Assembly (NCBI GenBank): GCA_049595035.1
Contig: JBMYKD010000011.1
Location: 3,517 to 67,516, forward strand
Length of the DNA stretch: 64,000 bases
Origin: UBA12202 sp049595035
GTDB lineage: Bacteria > Pseudomonadota > Alphaproteobacteria > Puniceispirillales > UBA1172
Direction: 5' to 3'
The notes beneath the pieces are model-generated. The model saw nothing but the letters and a program-made list of their open reading frames with translations. It made no database searches and was not told where the DNA came from. Numbering within the stretch: position 1 is the first letter of the stretch; each line of letters begins with the position of its first letter. Of this stretch, positions 8,526 through 17,839 are shown piece by piece. The translations under genes were made by a program, and so were the position numbers.

Positions 8526-8545
8526 CTTGCGTCATGCTTCGCAAG
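8526..8545 (-). terminator. Stem-loop between holB and metG
   Basis: CTTGCG and CGCAAG pair across an eight-base loop in the 94-base gap between the holB stop and the metG start. No T-run follows on the minus strand, so it may be an RNA-processing or attenuating hairpin rather than a true terminator. Confidence 0.35.
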
Positions 8546-8563
8546 TCTAACTCCGTGGTAAGG

Positions 8564-9616
8564 TTAAGTTAATGCCCGCAACAAGGTCATCATAACAGGC
8601 ATCATAGCCAGATTTAATCGTTCTGCTTCCCGCCATTCTGATAAAAACCGGTGATGGGTTTCTGCCAGTTCATATGGCGTTCGCTTTTGTCTGATGTGGT
8701 CAAGTGCGGATTGTTCCAATGCCACGCTGGAATAGGGCATATCCGTCTGCCCTTCCCTGACCGCTTTAGCAAGAAGATTATCAAAAAGAATATAGGCCAT
8801 ATGGCGACGCCCCCTATTCCTGACGCCGCTTAGCCCCCATTGGCTGGCTAAATGTTCAACTGCCAGCAGATCAGACCCGTTTTGACAGAATAGGGAAAGG
8901 CTTTCTGCATAAAGATCAACACATCCGTTTTCTGCCATCATAACCGCCCTGCCCGGCGCGCCATCCGCAATAGATGCCATAATAGCCAGCCAGTCTGGTT
9001 CAATATCCGAATAAAGTGTCGCTATAATGTCGCGTGTGTCTGTTGCATTCAGTGCATGAAACCTTATCATCCGTGATCGCGAACGGATAGTTGGAAGAAT
9101 GCCTCCTATGCAATGACTGATTAATAAAATCATGGTGTTATGTGGCGGTTCTTCCAATGTTTTCAGCATGGCATTTGCACCATTGACATTGATATCATCC
9201 AGCGCATCGACAATCACCACGCGCCATTCACTCATAGATGGGGTCATGGCAAGGAAACTGCCTATTTCCCGCACCTGATCGGTACTTATAGCCTTACTGC
9301 CTTTATCCCCGAAAGCATGAATATATTTAAAATCCGGATGTGACCCAGCCCTTATGAGCGCAGCGACATTTTCCCTGATTTCGCCTATATTTGCGGTTGC
9401 CTGATCATCAAATAACGGGGCAGACTGCTGTGACAGTAATCTGGCGGCCAGATGAAATGCCGCCGTTGCTTTGCCAATGCCTTCCTTTCCCGCCAGTATC
9501 CAGACAGGTTGTTGTCTGTGGGCAGGTGCCAGAATATGATCTATGTGTTGTGCATGTGCCCTAAGCGTGATCCTGTCATAAGGATAAAGCAAATCATCCA
9601 TTGGTGCAGAAGTCAT
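8564..9616 (-). CDS. holB: DNA polymerase III subunit delta'
   Basis: This is a 350-residue AAA+ clamp-loader subunit. The P-loop-like GKEGIGKAT is near residues 44-52, the sensor/arginine-finger region around IRSRSRMIRFH near 180, and the Walker B-like VVIVDALDDINVNGANAMLKTLEEPP before it. Delta' is the stator of the complex that loads the sliding clamp. The gene overlaps the tmk stop by four bases, as in many bacteria where tmk and holB are neighbours. Cysteines of the classic zinc module are not evident, as in other alphaproteobacterial delta' proteins. Confidence 0.93.
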   Translation of the reverse strand: MTSAPMDDLLYPYDRITLRAHAQHIDHILAPAHRQQPVWILAGKEGIGKATAAFHLAARLLSQQSAPLFDDQATANIGEIRENVAALIRAGSHPDFKYIHAFGDKGSKAISTDQVREIGSFLAMTPSMSEWRVVIVDALDDINVNGANAMLKTLEEPPHNTMILLISHCIGGILPTIRSRSRMIRFHALNATDTRDIIATLYSDIEPDWLAIMASIADGAPGRAVMMAENGCVDLYAESLSLFCQNGSDLLAVEHLASQWGLSGVRNRGRRHMAYILFDNLLAKAVREGQTDMPYSSVALEQSALDHIRQKRTPYELAETHHRFLSEWREAERLNLAMMPVMMTLLRALT

Positions 9617-10257
9617 GTTCTATGAAATGCCTTTATGCGCGGGTTTAATGCGGCGATAATATCCTGATGCACCTGATTTTCATCCTGATCAGCGTTAATG
9701 ACAATAAAGCGCTGCTTATCCTGCTCTGCCAGAGTTAAATATCCTTGCCTGACCTGCTGATGAAAAACCATGCCTTTGCTTTCAAACCGGTTTTCATCGC
9801 TTTCTCGGCTTTGTACTCTTGCAAGACCTATGGCAGGGTCAATATCTAGCAACAGGGTTATATCAGGGGATATATTATCCAGAAACCTTGCATTTAATAT
9901 CTGGATGAGATCGGTTTCAACCCCGCCTACAATCCCTTGATAAACCGTCGTGCTATCAAAGAATCTGTCTGAAATAATTGCTTCACCACGTTCAAGGGCT
10001 GGCTTGATCAACCGAACAACATTATCCCGTCGTGATGCTGTCATAAGTAAGGCTTCAACAACGGTATCCCAACGGTCACGATCACCTGTAACCAGTAAAT
10101 TCCGGATTTCTTCTGCGCCAATGGTACCACCCGGTTCACGCGTGGCAATCACAGGTTGCGGCCAGATTAAATCAAGCCAGTTACGCAACAGACTGATCTG
10201 GCTTGATTTGCCAGACCCCTCTCCGCCTTCAAGCGAAATGAAAATGCCCCTAGTCAT
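9613..10257 (-). CDS. tmk: Thymidylate kinase
   Basis: This is a 214-residue dTMP kinase making dTDP for DNA synthesis. The P-loop is GGEGSGKSS near residues 10-18, the TREPGG motif near 40, and the DRFFDSTTVYQG motif near 95. A LID region with Arg residues (RVQSRESDENRFE) follows. Length matches the family. It overlaps the end of dacC by 8 bases and the start of holB by 4, so dacC-tmk-holB are translationally linked. Confidence 0.96.
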   Translation of the reverse strand: MTRGIFISLEGGEGSGKSSQISLLRNWLDLIWPQPVIATREPGGTIGAEEIRNLLVTGDRDRWDTVVEALLMTASRRDNVVRLIKPALERGEAIISDRFFDSTTVYQGIVGGVETDLIQILNARFLDNISPDITLLLDIDPAIGLARVQSRESDENRFESKGMVFHQQVRQGYLTLAEQDKQRFIVINADQDENQVHQDIIAALNPRIKAFHRT

Positions 10258-11410
10258 TCTTCACAGACTTGGTTTCAAGGCCAAAAATCAGATAGTGAAT
10301 ATATGCACCAGGATATCTATAAAAAGATAAATCAATCACATCTTCGGCGGCCACTAATGGATAATGATAATCCTTACCTGATATATTTAATGTTAGACGC
10401 CCCAGTTCCTGCCCCTTGGTGATGGGGGCGGAAATATAAGAAGGCCAATCCATGGTTTGCGTCACACTTTCAGCGGTTTCTTTATCCATCACCTTGGAAA
10501 TATCAGCCCCTACGGTGAGAGGAACCACACCACGTTGACCCATCCATACAGAAGAATAACCAAGAATATCTCCCTGTTTGATTAACGTTTCCTTTTTAAA
10601 GGAACGAAAGGTTAAATCCATAAGCCGGATACCTTCGTTTTTACGTTCTTTTATGGATGACATGCCATTTAGCACCATGACCACGCGCTGATCACCGCGC
10701 AAAGCTGATCCGACCAGACCATAACCGGATTCTTCCGTATGACCTGTTTTCAACCCATCCGCACCGGCCACACCATAAATGAGGGGATTGCGGTTTGGTT
10801 GCGTGATTTTGTTATAGGTAAAGCTGCTTTCTGCAAACATGGGATAATATTCAGGAAATTCGGAAATAATCGACCGTCCAAGAATAGCCAGATCACGGGC
10901 AGTTGTTGTGGTCACATCATCTGGCCAACCTGTTGAATTACCAAAAACGGTATTTTCCATGCCCAGTTCAGCGGCTTTTTCTGTCATTATCTGTGCAAAG
11001 GCGTCTTCTGTACCGGCCAGACCTTCAGCTACGACAATGGCCGCATCATTACCGCTTTGTACAATGATGCCTCTCAATAAATCGGCAATCTTAACCTTGC
11101 TACCCGGTTCAAGAAAGGTTCTTGAGCCACCTTTCTTCCATGCTTTTTCCGAAACGATAAATTCATCATTCATGGTCAGATCATTATCCTTGAGATATTC
11201 AAACAGAATGTAGACCGTCATAATTTTTGCCATGGATGCTGGTTTCATAGGCTGATCAGCATTTTTTTCAAACAGCACATCACCTGTATCATAATCCATA
11301 ATCATGACATATTCGGATGATGTCATGATATCTGCATGAGCATTGAGTGAAGTAAGCAGGACGGCGATGGAAATAGCCAAAGCAGAAAATATTTTAGTTA
11401 ATATGGACAT
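10250..11410 (-). CDS. dacC: D-alanyl-D-alanine carboxypeptidase (PBP5/6 family)
   Basis: This is a 386-residue penicillin-binding protein that trims the terminal D-Ala from murein pentapeptides in the periplasm. The signal peptide ends near LNAHA-D (residue 26). The catalytic SxxK is S59-M-A-K62, SGN follows in QSGNDAA, and the third motif is KTG in GLKTGHTEESGYG. The C-terminal PBP5_C beta domain and an amphipathic tail near YRYPGAYIHYLIFGL suggest membrane attachment. It sits between rlpA and tmk in a cell-wall and DNA-synthesis run. The exact symbol (dacA, dacC or dacF) is a family-level choice. Confidence 0.93.
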   Translation of the reverse strand: MSILTKIFSALAISIAVLLTSLNAHADIMTSSEYVMIMDYDTGDVLFEKNADQPMKPASMAKIMTVYILFEYLKDNDLTMNDEFIVSEKAWKKGGSRTFLEPGSKVKIADLLRGIIVQSGNDAAIVVAEGLAGTEDAFAQIMTEKAAELGMENTVFGNSTGWPDDVTTTTARDLAILGRSIISEFPEYYPMFAESSFTYNKITQPNRNPLIYGVAGADGLKTGHTEESGYGLVGSALRGDQRVVMVLNGMSSIKERKNEGIRLMDLTFRSFKKETLIKQGDILGYSSVWMGQRGVVPLTVGADISKVMDKETAESVTQTMDWPSYISAPITKGQELGRLTLNISGKDYHYPLVAAEDVIDLSFYRYPGAYIHYLIFGLETKSVKND

Positions 11411-11482
11411 GACTAACCTTTACATATGCAATCTGGATAAACAGTAATGATGGTTTACGGCACGGTTATGGTAATAATATGG

Positions 11483-12436
11483 TTATTCGAGGATAATCTT
11501 AGACCCTTGATACCCTCTATTAATTACAGATAGCAATACCATATCCGCTTCTTCAACCGAAGACAGTGGCCCCAGTCGAACCCGATGCAAAATATCTGTT
11601 CCATCATCAAAACTTGAAATACTACCCTTTGTGATATCTGTTACCCTGCCCAGAACGGTTTCAGCATTGGATAAACTACGAAAAGCACCAACCTGTATCC
11701 ATATCTCCGTTGATAAAGCCTGATTTTCAAGCAAATTTGCCGACCGTGAATTGTTAATGATATCAATAGCCGATAAAGAATTGTTACCACCGCCAATAGT
11801 CTGACCATTATCAAGTGTTAGAACGCTTACAGGAATAGAAGCCGGCTCCGTTGATGGCATTTCCGGTTTTTCCAGTTCACTAAGCATGGGAAAATTACCA
11901 TTCTTTGCCTCACGTTCCAGTCGCAGGCTTTCTTCGACCAGCAATTGCACCCTTACTCTGGCAATACCATTATCCCTGAAACCCAGAACCCGTGCCCCTT
12001 CTTCGGATAAATCAATAATACGACCTGCCACAAACGGCCCCCTATCATTGACGCGCACCGCAATGGAACGACCATTTTCTAGATTAGTAATCCGAACGAC
12101 TGATGGCAGAGGAAGGGTTTTATGAGCAGCAGAAATCAATTCAGGGTCAAAAATCTCCCCATTAGCGGTAGGCTTACCAGCATCAGCAGGCCCGTACCAT
12201 GACGCAATCCCTGTTTCATCATAATTCAGATCACGTTCAGGATAGTACCATACACCAAAAATTTCATATGGATTGCCGATTTTATAATGGGGGGTCGGGG
12301 TATTTGTCTGACTGGTGGCGGATTCATTATTAATATTATTTACTTTTTTTAATGCTGTTGCTGCTAATTCAAGATTAGTACAGCCAGCCACACTTAAAGC
12401 AAATAAAATCAGACCAAAATAATGACTTCCACGCAT
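11483..12436 (-). CDS. rlpA: RlpA-like septal ring lytic transglycosylase lipoprotein with SPOR domain
   Basis: This is a 317-residue lipoprotein: the lipobox SVAGC places the acylated Cys at residue 19. A double-psi beta-barrel domain follows (GIASWYGP, ANGE, RVNDRGPF), the fold of RlpA enzymes that cleave glycan strands lacking stem peptides. The C-terminal SPOR domain (IWIQVGAFRSLSNAE) targets denuded peptidoglycan at the septum. The gene lies 8 bases downstream of mltB, pairing two murein-cleaving enzymes. Confidence 0.93.
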   Translation of the reverse strand: MRGSHYFGLILFALSVAGCTNLELAATALKKVNNINNESATSQTNTPTPHYKIGNPYEIFGVWYYPERDLNYDETGIASWYGPADAGKPTANGEIFDPELISAAHKTLPLPSVVRITNLENGRSIAVRVNDRGPFVAGRIIDLSEEGARVLGFRDNGIARVRVQLLVEESLRLEREAKNGNFPMLSELEKPEMPSTEPASIPVSVLTLDNGQTIGGGNNSLSAIDIINNSRSANLLENQALSTEIWIQVGAFRSLSNAETVLGRVTDITKGSISSFDDGTDILHRVRLGPLSSVEEADMVLLSVINRGYQGSKIILE

Positions 12437-12444
12437 GATAACCC

Positions 12445-13416
12445 CTATCGCATCGAATCAGACAACGTTCCCACGGCAATGGCAAAATAATTTGATCTGT
12501 TCCAGCGCAAGATCGCTTCATAATTCGCATATACCAAATAGGCTGGCCCATTGGCTCCATCTGGCAGAACCAAACGGGCTTTTAGGGGGCGAGTAGGTAA
12601 AGCAGAACCATCAGCACTTGTGATACCTAGTTGAGACCATTCAGGTAACGTTTTTTTCGTTTTGTTATCATGCAGTGTCATCGCAGACGACGGGCTAGCC
12701 ATGCCAGTGGATGGAAGCGAGACCTTGCGCCCCCATGTCATATCATCCTGCCAGCCAACGCGTGACAGATAGTTTGCGGCGGAAGCAAATACATCTGCCT
12801 GTGTGCCCCAGATATCTTTTTTGCCATCATTATTATAATCTTGGGCATATTGGCGAAATGATGACGGCATAAACTGGCTTTGTCCCATTGCCCCTGCCCA
12901 ACTGCCTTTCATATCATTCGCGCTGATATGACCATCGTCAATGATGTGCAGGGCATCCATTAATTCTTTGCGGAAAAACGCTGAACGACGACCATCATAA
13001 GCAAGTGTAACAAGGGCCGGTATAACACTAAAGCCGCCCTGCACACGGCCAAAATCCGTTTCAATCCCCCAAAGCGCCACGATAAACCGGGATTGTACAC
13101 CATATTTTTCACTAATTTCAGCAAGCATGGCACGATGTTCTGCTAGCCGAGCCTTAGCCCTATTCTGCCTCGAAACAGGTACAACCCTGTCCAGATATTG
13201 AGCAAAGGTCAGGGTAAATTCCGGCTGGCTCCGGTCAAGTTCAATCACTCTGGGAATTAAGGCCACATCTGCTAACGCGGCATCCAGTGTCGCAGGTGAA
13301 ATACCATCTGCCAGCGCGTCGCTTCGTAATTCTTCCAGCCACTTATCAAAATCAGCATCAGCATGAGCAGATGACAATGAAAGAAAACAGACAAGAGTCA
13401 AAATGATGCGGTACAC
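12445..13416 (-). CDS. mltB: Lytic murein transglycosylase B family protein
   Basis: This is a 323-residue periplasmic lytic transglycosylase. The signal peptide ends SSAHA-D (residue 19); it has no lipobox Cys, unlike E. coli MltB. The catalytic Glu119 lies in ALWGIETDFGRVQG, and GAMGQSQFMPSSF plus DIWGTQADVFASAANYL are the family's substrate-cleft motifs. It should cut murein glycan to 1,6-anhydromuropeptides. It is the first gene of the mltB-rlpA run, with an 88-base promoter-bearing gap upstream. Confidence 0.93.
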   Translation of the reverse strand: MYRIILTLVCFLSLSSAHADADFDKWLEELRSDALADGISPATLDAALADVALIPRVIELDRSQPEFTLTFAQYLDRVVPVSRQNRAKARLAEHRAMLAEISEKYGVQSRFIVALWGIETDFGRVQGGFSVIPALVTLAYDGRRSAFFRKELMDALHIIDDGHISANDMKGSWAGAMGQSQFMPSSFRQYAQDYNNDGKKDIWGTQADVFASAANYLSRVGWQDDMTWGRKVSLPSTGMASPSSAMTLHDNKTKKTLPEWSQLGITSADGSALPTRPLKARLVLPDGANGPAYLVYANYEAILRWNRSNYFAIAVGTLSDSMR

Positions 13417-13504
13417 CGACAGCCTCCTTTGAGTTATGTTATATTTGACGTGATGATATACTATATTTTGTATCTATTATACGACAAAATAACAATAAAT
13501 GGGG

Positions 13505-14455
13505 TTATTCAGTGATAAAAATGACATGCCCCTCAATCAGCAGAAAGATAATCACAGGAACAGTAATTGTTGCAATCAGAGTACTGACCAGACAAGACGT
13601 CGCGCTACGTCCCACATAACACTGATAATGTTGTGCTAACATATAGACATTTGCCGCGACAGGTAGACACGCACTTAAAATGGCCACCTTCATCCACATG
13701 ATATCCTGACCCGGAAATAGAGTAAAAATGAGAACCAGCAAAACCGGATGCATGATCAGACGCCAGAAACTGATCACACCTATTTCACCGGCGGCAGATT
13801 TTACCGGCTGGCCATAAAGTGTCACCCCTAATGCAAATAGTGCGGTGGGGGCCGCAGCACCCGCAATGATATTGATCAAATGATCAATCATGACCGGTAA
13901 TTGCAACCCTGTCATGGCAGCAAATACGCCAAGAACCACCGATATCAGAAGAGGATTACTCATCATTGTCTTGATAATCTGAAATATTAATATGACGGGA
14001 TGCCCTTGACGCGGTGCTACAAAAATAGCAACCAGTGCCAATAGAATAAGTGTATCTGCTATCAGAATGACAGCCATAGGAATTGTAGCTTCTGCACCAA
14101 ATATCATAATGGCTAACGGGACACCCATATATCCATAATTAGGATAAGCCGAGGCCAAGCCAAAAATCCCGCTTTCACGCGTTGATAATCGGAAAAGGAT
14201 GCTCCCTATAAAGGCGCCAGACAGAAAGATAATCAATGTGGCTAATTCATACCGCCAGACAAACCCCCAATTAAGCATTTTGCTGGCGTCACTTCCGGCA
14301 ACATTAATAAACATAAAAGCAGGTAGTACGATAAAAAAGGCAAACCGGGATAGAATTTTAGCCGCACTATCATCAAAAAACCCTATCATACGACAGCCCA
14401 TCCCCATAAAAATGAGCGCAAAAAAGGGAATGGATAATGTTAATGCTTCAATCAT
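13505..14455 (-). CDS. AEC (auxin efflux carrier) family permease
   Basis: This is a 316-residue inner-membrane protein with about ten transmembrane segments and a polar hairpin in the middle. The pattern matches the AEC/YfdV family (MIEALTLSIPFFALIFMGMGCRMIGF at the start; IMHPVLL and LPVAANVYMLAQHY late). AEC members move small carboxylates, amino acids or siderophore-like compounds. No neighbour gives a substrate. It stands alone between mltB and the tRNA-Ser gene. Confidence 0.88.
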   Translation of the reverse strand: MIEALTLSIPFFALIFMGMGCRMIGFFDDSAAKILSRFAFFIVLPAFMFINVAGSDASKMLNWGFVWRYELATLIIFLSGAFIGSILFRLSTRESGIFGLASAYPNYGYMGVPLAIMIFGAEATIPMAVILIADTLILLALVAIFVAPRQGHPVILIFQIIKTMMSNPLLISVVLGVFAAMTGLQLPVMIDHLINIIAGAAAPTALFALGVTLYGQPVKSAAGEIGVISFWRLIMHPVLLVLIFTLFPGQDIMWMKVAILSACLPVAANVYMLAQHYQCYVGRSATSCLVSTLIATITVPVIIFLLIEGHVIFITE

Positions 14456-14625
14456 GACTAGTAATAATTGTTGAATAAATCGTGTTCAGTATCACTCACG
14501 ATAGTGATTTAGACAAATTTCAAATGTCATCAATCAGGAAAAATTCATCTGTTTCTGCATAAACTGAATTTTCATAGCGATTGTGGCTTTATTTATTCTT
14601 AATGCAATGCTATGACATCGGCAAC

Positions 14626-14715
14626 GGATGGGTGGCAGAGCGGTTGAATGCACCGGTCTTGAAAACCGGCATGGGTGAGAGCCCATCGTGGGTTCGAATC
14701 CCACCCCATCCGCCA
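14626..14715 (+). tRNA. tRNA-Ser (anticodon TGA)
   Basis: The acceptor arms GGATGGG and CCCATCC pair, and the 3' end carries encoded CCA. The anticodon stem GCACCGGT...ACCGG holds the loop CTTGAAA with anticodon TGA (reads UCN serine codons). The long variable arm (ATGGGTGAGAGCCCAT) and the GGTTCGAATCC T-arm are typical of class II tRNA-Ser. No terminator with a T-run is seen just downstream. Confidence 0.97.
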
Positions 14716-14890
14716 TTTCTCTTATTGTAAACTTTCCTTCTTTTGAACGAACGTAAAGCTAGTGCTGGAATCTCATTGGGGAAGTTAGGCCTAAATCAAG
14801 GGCTATGGATCATTCCATAATTAATATTAGCAAAGACAATACCGTATAAGTTGCAATTTCCGAAATATGTATTGGGGAGTTAACACCGAT

Positions 14891-16354
14891 TTATACAGAT
14901 TTTTTCTTCGCACTAATCTCTTTCTGGTTATATAAAACTGGTCGCCTCTCAGCGCAATCAAGCCATGGTCTTTCTTTCTCAAATGCGCGGGCAATACGAA
15001 ACACCGTTTGATCATCAAGAGGACGTCCGATAATCTGGATGCCTGTTGGTACGCCACTATTGGCTCTGCCTGAAGGGACAGCTATCACTGGACACCGATT
15101 ATACATATTCCACAGAACCGCCATGGTCGTTTCAGTATCTGTGTAATCTTTACCATTTACCGTCACCGTTTCTTTTTGCCATCCCGTTGCCGGAATATCA
15201 GTGTAGCTAGTGGTTGGGGTAATAAAAGCATCATACTGATAAAATAATGATCCTATATGATCTTGCCAAACTCTACCTGCCTCTTCAAGTGCTTTAAGAT
15301 AAGTATTCGCCGGATAGCTATTTGCCGTTTCAAGTAATTGTGGCACATAATCGCTTATAATATCACCATGTTTATTAACCACCTCATTTAAAAACTCTGC
15401 AAACAATACTTCTTGCGCCCCTAAAGCCAAATCAATAAGATCTTTTGCCCAACTGACCTGAACCTCTTCAACCACAGCACCTACCCTCTGAAGGGTTTGG
15501 ATAGAAGCCAGTGTTTCTCTAGCCACATCATCTGCGATATCGTAACAACCCAGATCAAGGGAATAAGCTATTTTTATTCCGGACAGATTTACATCATCAA
15601 TAGTAATATCTGCAATCTGATCCAGTGAATTATGATCTCTATAATCCGGGCCAGACATGATATTGGCCATAAGTACACTATCAGCTACAGTTCGGGTCAT
15701 TGGCCCCGGCTTGCTGTAAACATTGAATGAACTTGACCCTATATTTGGGATACGTCCATGAGGTGGCTGATATCCGACAATACCACATTGACTGGCTGGT
15801 TGACGGATTGAGCCGGTGCTATCACTTCCGGTTGCCAATGTTGTTGCACCCGCCACAACAGCAGCTGCGGAACCACCTGATGACCCACCCGGTGATATTC
15901 CTAATTTCCATGGATTATGTGTGACACCCCACATACGTGATTGCGTGGTAAATAACCAAGCAAATTCCGGAATGGTTGTTCTGGCAAAAACATTTGCGCC
16001 AGCGTCCTGTAGGCGCTTAACATGGACTGATGTTTGCTGGGCAATATTCTCACTATAAATAAGTGAACCGCTGGTTGTCCTTTTTCCAGCAATATTACAT
16101 ATATCCTTTACCGCCAGTGGAATACCCTCAAGTGGACCAATATTAGCGTCTTTTTTTGCGTATAAAGCTTCAGATATTTTTGCTCTTTGTCGCGCCTCAT
16201 CAAAATAGCAATCGGCAAAGGGGTTAACGGTATTAGAAATGGCGTTTGCGCGATCAATGATAGCATCCAGTAGTTCTAATGGTGAAAGTGACCGCTTATG
16301 AAAATGATTGATAGCTTCAACCGCTGACATATAACAAAGATCATCACTACTCAT
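14891..16354 (-). CDS. Amidase signature (AS) family amidase, paralog 1
   Basis: This is an amidase-signature serine hydrolase of about 487 residues. The catalytic Ser-cisSer-Lys set is visible as Lys in LAVKD, Ser in PGGSSGGSAAA, and the nucleophile Ser in GSDSTGSIRQPA. The start at Met7 of the longest frame (16354) has AGGAA upstream and aligns with the start of the neighbouring paralog. It is the last gene of the transporter operon, 27 bases after the second amidase. AS enzymes release ammonia or amines from amides. Substrate is inferred to be something delivered by the peptide-type ABC transporter. It is not GatA: no gatB or gatC is nearby. Confidence 0.9.
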   Translation of the reverse strand: MSSDDLCYMSAVEAINHFHKRSLSPLELLDAIIDRANAISNTVNPFADCYFDEARQRAKISEALYAKKDANIGPLEGIPLAVKDICNIAGKRTTSGSLIYSENIAQQTSVHVKRLQDAGANVFARTTIPEFAWLFTTQSRMWGVTHNPWKLGISPGGSSGGSAAAVVAGATTLATGSDSTGSIRQPASQCGIVGYQPPHGRIPNIGSSSFNVYSKPGPMTRTVADSVLMANIMSGPDYRDHNSLDQIADITIDDVNLSGIKIAYSLDLGCYDIADDVARETLASIQTLQRVGAVVEEVQVSWAKDLIDLALGAQEVLFAEFLNEVVNKHGDIISDYVPQLLETANSYPANTYLKALEEAGRVWQDHIGSLFYQYDAFITPTTSYTDIPATGWQKETVTVNGKDYTDTETTMAVLWNMYNRCPVIAVPSGRANSGVPTGIQIIGRPLDDQTVFRIARAFEKERPWLDCAERRPVLYNQKEISAKKKSV

Positions 16355-16381
16355 TTTATTCCTCATTTCCATTATCTTAAG

Positions 16382-17833
16382 TTATTTTATTTCTTTCAAT
16401 TTAAGCAACGGCCGGCTTTCTGGTGTTAGTAGCCATGGGCGGACTTTTTCTAATGCTGCACCAACACGGAAAACCGTTATATCATCATAAGGTCGCCCGA
16501 CAATTTGAAGTCCACAAGGCAGACCTGCTGTGGTAATACCGCTTGGCACCGCTAATACCGGACATCTGCTAAAATGATTGAACAATGCTGTCATTGTAAT
16601 CTCGGTATCGGTAAGATGACGTTCGCCTACTAATATCGTATTGGTTTGCCAATGTTCTGCTGGAACCAATGGTGTTGTCACCGTGGGACAGAGGAAAGCA
16701 TCATATTTCTGAAAAATCGGGCCAAGAATTTGTTGCCAGATATCACCAGATAATGTCTTGGATCTTTGTAAATCCTCAGCATTATATTTAAGGGCTGTTT
16801 CAAGTAATTCCGGAACATAGTCACTAATCACATCTGAGTGATTATCTATAGCGTCTTGTAAAAAACCATGAGCTTCAAATTCCTGCACACCATGAGATAA
16901 CTTAATCATTTCACTCAAGCCACTCAGCGGAACGTTTTCTACTGTGGCACCAGCATCTTTCAAATACTGGAGCGATGTTAAAAATTCATGCTCTACCTCA
17001 GAATCCAAATCATAATGACCAAGGTCAGTAGAAAATCCTATTTTCATTCCCGTAATATCCAATGGATGTTCAGGTAATATACATGTATCGGAAAGGGATG
17101 TGTGATCCAGCGGATGCATTCCTGACATGACATTTGACATTAAAGCCGTATCCGCAACCGTTCGTGCCATAGGGCCAATCTGAACGTATGGGTTAAATGA
17201 GGTATAGGGTGATAGCGGCATCCGACCATAAGGCGGTTTGTATCCAACAACACCACATTGGCTTGCTGGCTGTCGAATTGACCCTGCACTATCGCTTCCT
17301 GTTGCTATAGTTGTGCCCCCTGCGGCAAGGGCAGCTGCTGACCCTCCTGAAGAGCCACCAGGCGTAATATCAAGTCGCCAAGGGTTGCGCGTGACCCCCC
17401 ACATTCGCGAGTGACATGTAAATAACCAGCAGAATTCTGGACAGGTGGTACGCGCAAAAAGATTTGCACCATTTTCAAGTAGACGTTCAATTGACGGATT
17501 ACTGAACTCATCCATTCTTTTTTTATTGATAAGTGAACCATTTGTTGATCGTCGCCCCTTTATCGGGGTGCTATCTTTAACGGCTAAAGGTAAACCTTCT
17601 AGTTTCCCCATTTTCCCATGATAGTTATCGGGGTTCTGGTATTTTTTTTCTGATATTTTTGCTGCGTCAAGCGCCTCATCAAAATAGCGGTCAGCAAAAG
17701 GATTAATGGTTTCATGAATGTCTTCAGCCCGATGGATAATAGCTTTGATCAGCTCAACTGGCGATAAGGTACGCGCTTGAAATTTTGCCAATGCCTCAGT
17801 CGCGGATATATAGCAAAGATCATCATCATTCAT
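16382..17833 (-). CDS. Amidase signature (AS) family amidase, paralog 2
   Basis: This is a 483-residue amidase-signature hydrolase clearly related to its neighbour: the starts (NDDDLCYISATEA versus SSDDLCYMSAVEA), catalytic region (PGGSSGGSAAALAAGGTT, GSDSAGSIRQPASQCG) and C-terminal PSGxxxxGxPxGxQIxGRP segment match along the whole length. The catalytic triad (LAVKD Lys, two Ser) is intact. It starts 6 bases after the fused ATPase gene. Tandem copies suggest a local duplication with divergence in substrate range. It should hydrolyse small amides in the cytoplasm. Confidence 0.9.
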   Translation of the reverse strand: MNDDDLCYISATEALAKFQARTLSPVELIKAIIHRAEDIHETINPFADRYFDEALDAAKISEKKYQNPDNYHGKMGKLEGLPLAVKDSTPIKGRRSTNGSLINKKRMDEFSNPSIERLLENGANLFARTTCPEFCWLFTCHSRMWGVTRNPWRLDITPGGSSGGSAAALAAGGTTIATGSDSAGSIRQPASQCGVVGYKPPYGRMPLSPYTSFNPYVQIGPMARTVADTALMSNVMSGMHPLDHTSLSDTCILPEHPLDITGMKIGFSTDLGHYDLDSEVEHEFLTSLQYLKDAGATVENVPLSGLSEMIKLSHGVQEFEAHGFLQDAIDNHSDVISDYVPELLETALKYNAEDLQRSKTLSGDIWQQILGPIFQKYDAFLCPTVTTPLVPAEHWQTNTILVGERHLTDTEITMTALFNHFSRCPVLAVPSGITTAGLPCGLQIVGRPYDDITVFRVGAALEKVRPWLLTPESRPLLKLKEIK

Positions 17834-17839
17834 AATACA

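Noticed and set aside
9950..10330. 126-codon plus-strand frame across tmk and the dacC end
   Set aside because: Both strands cannot be favoured here; tmk and dacC carry clear catalytic motifs and the plus frame has none.
16382..17833. Amidase as GatA of the tRNA amidotransferase
   Set aside because: No gatB or gatC nearby, the gene is duplicated and lies in a transport operon, so a catabolic amidase is more likely.
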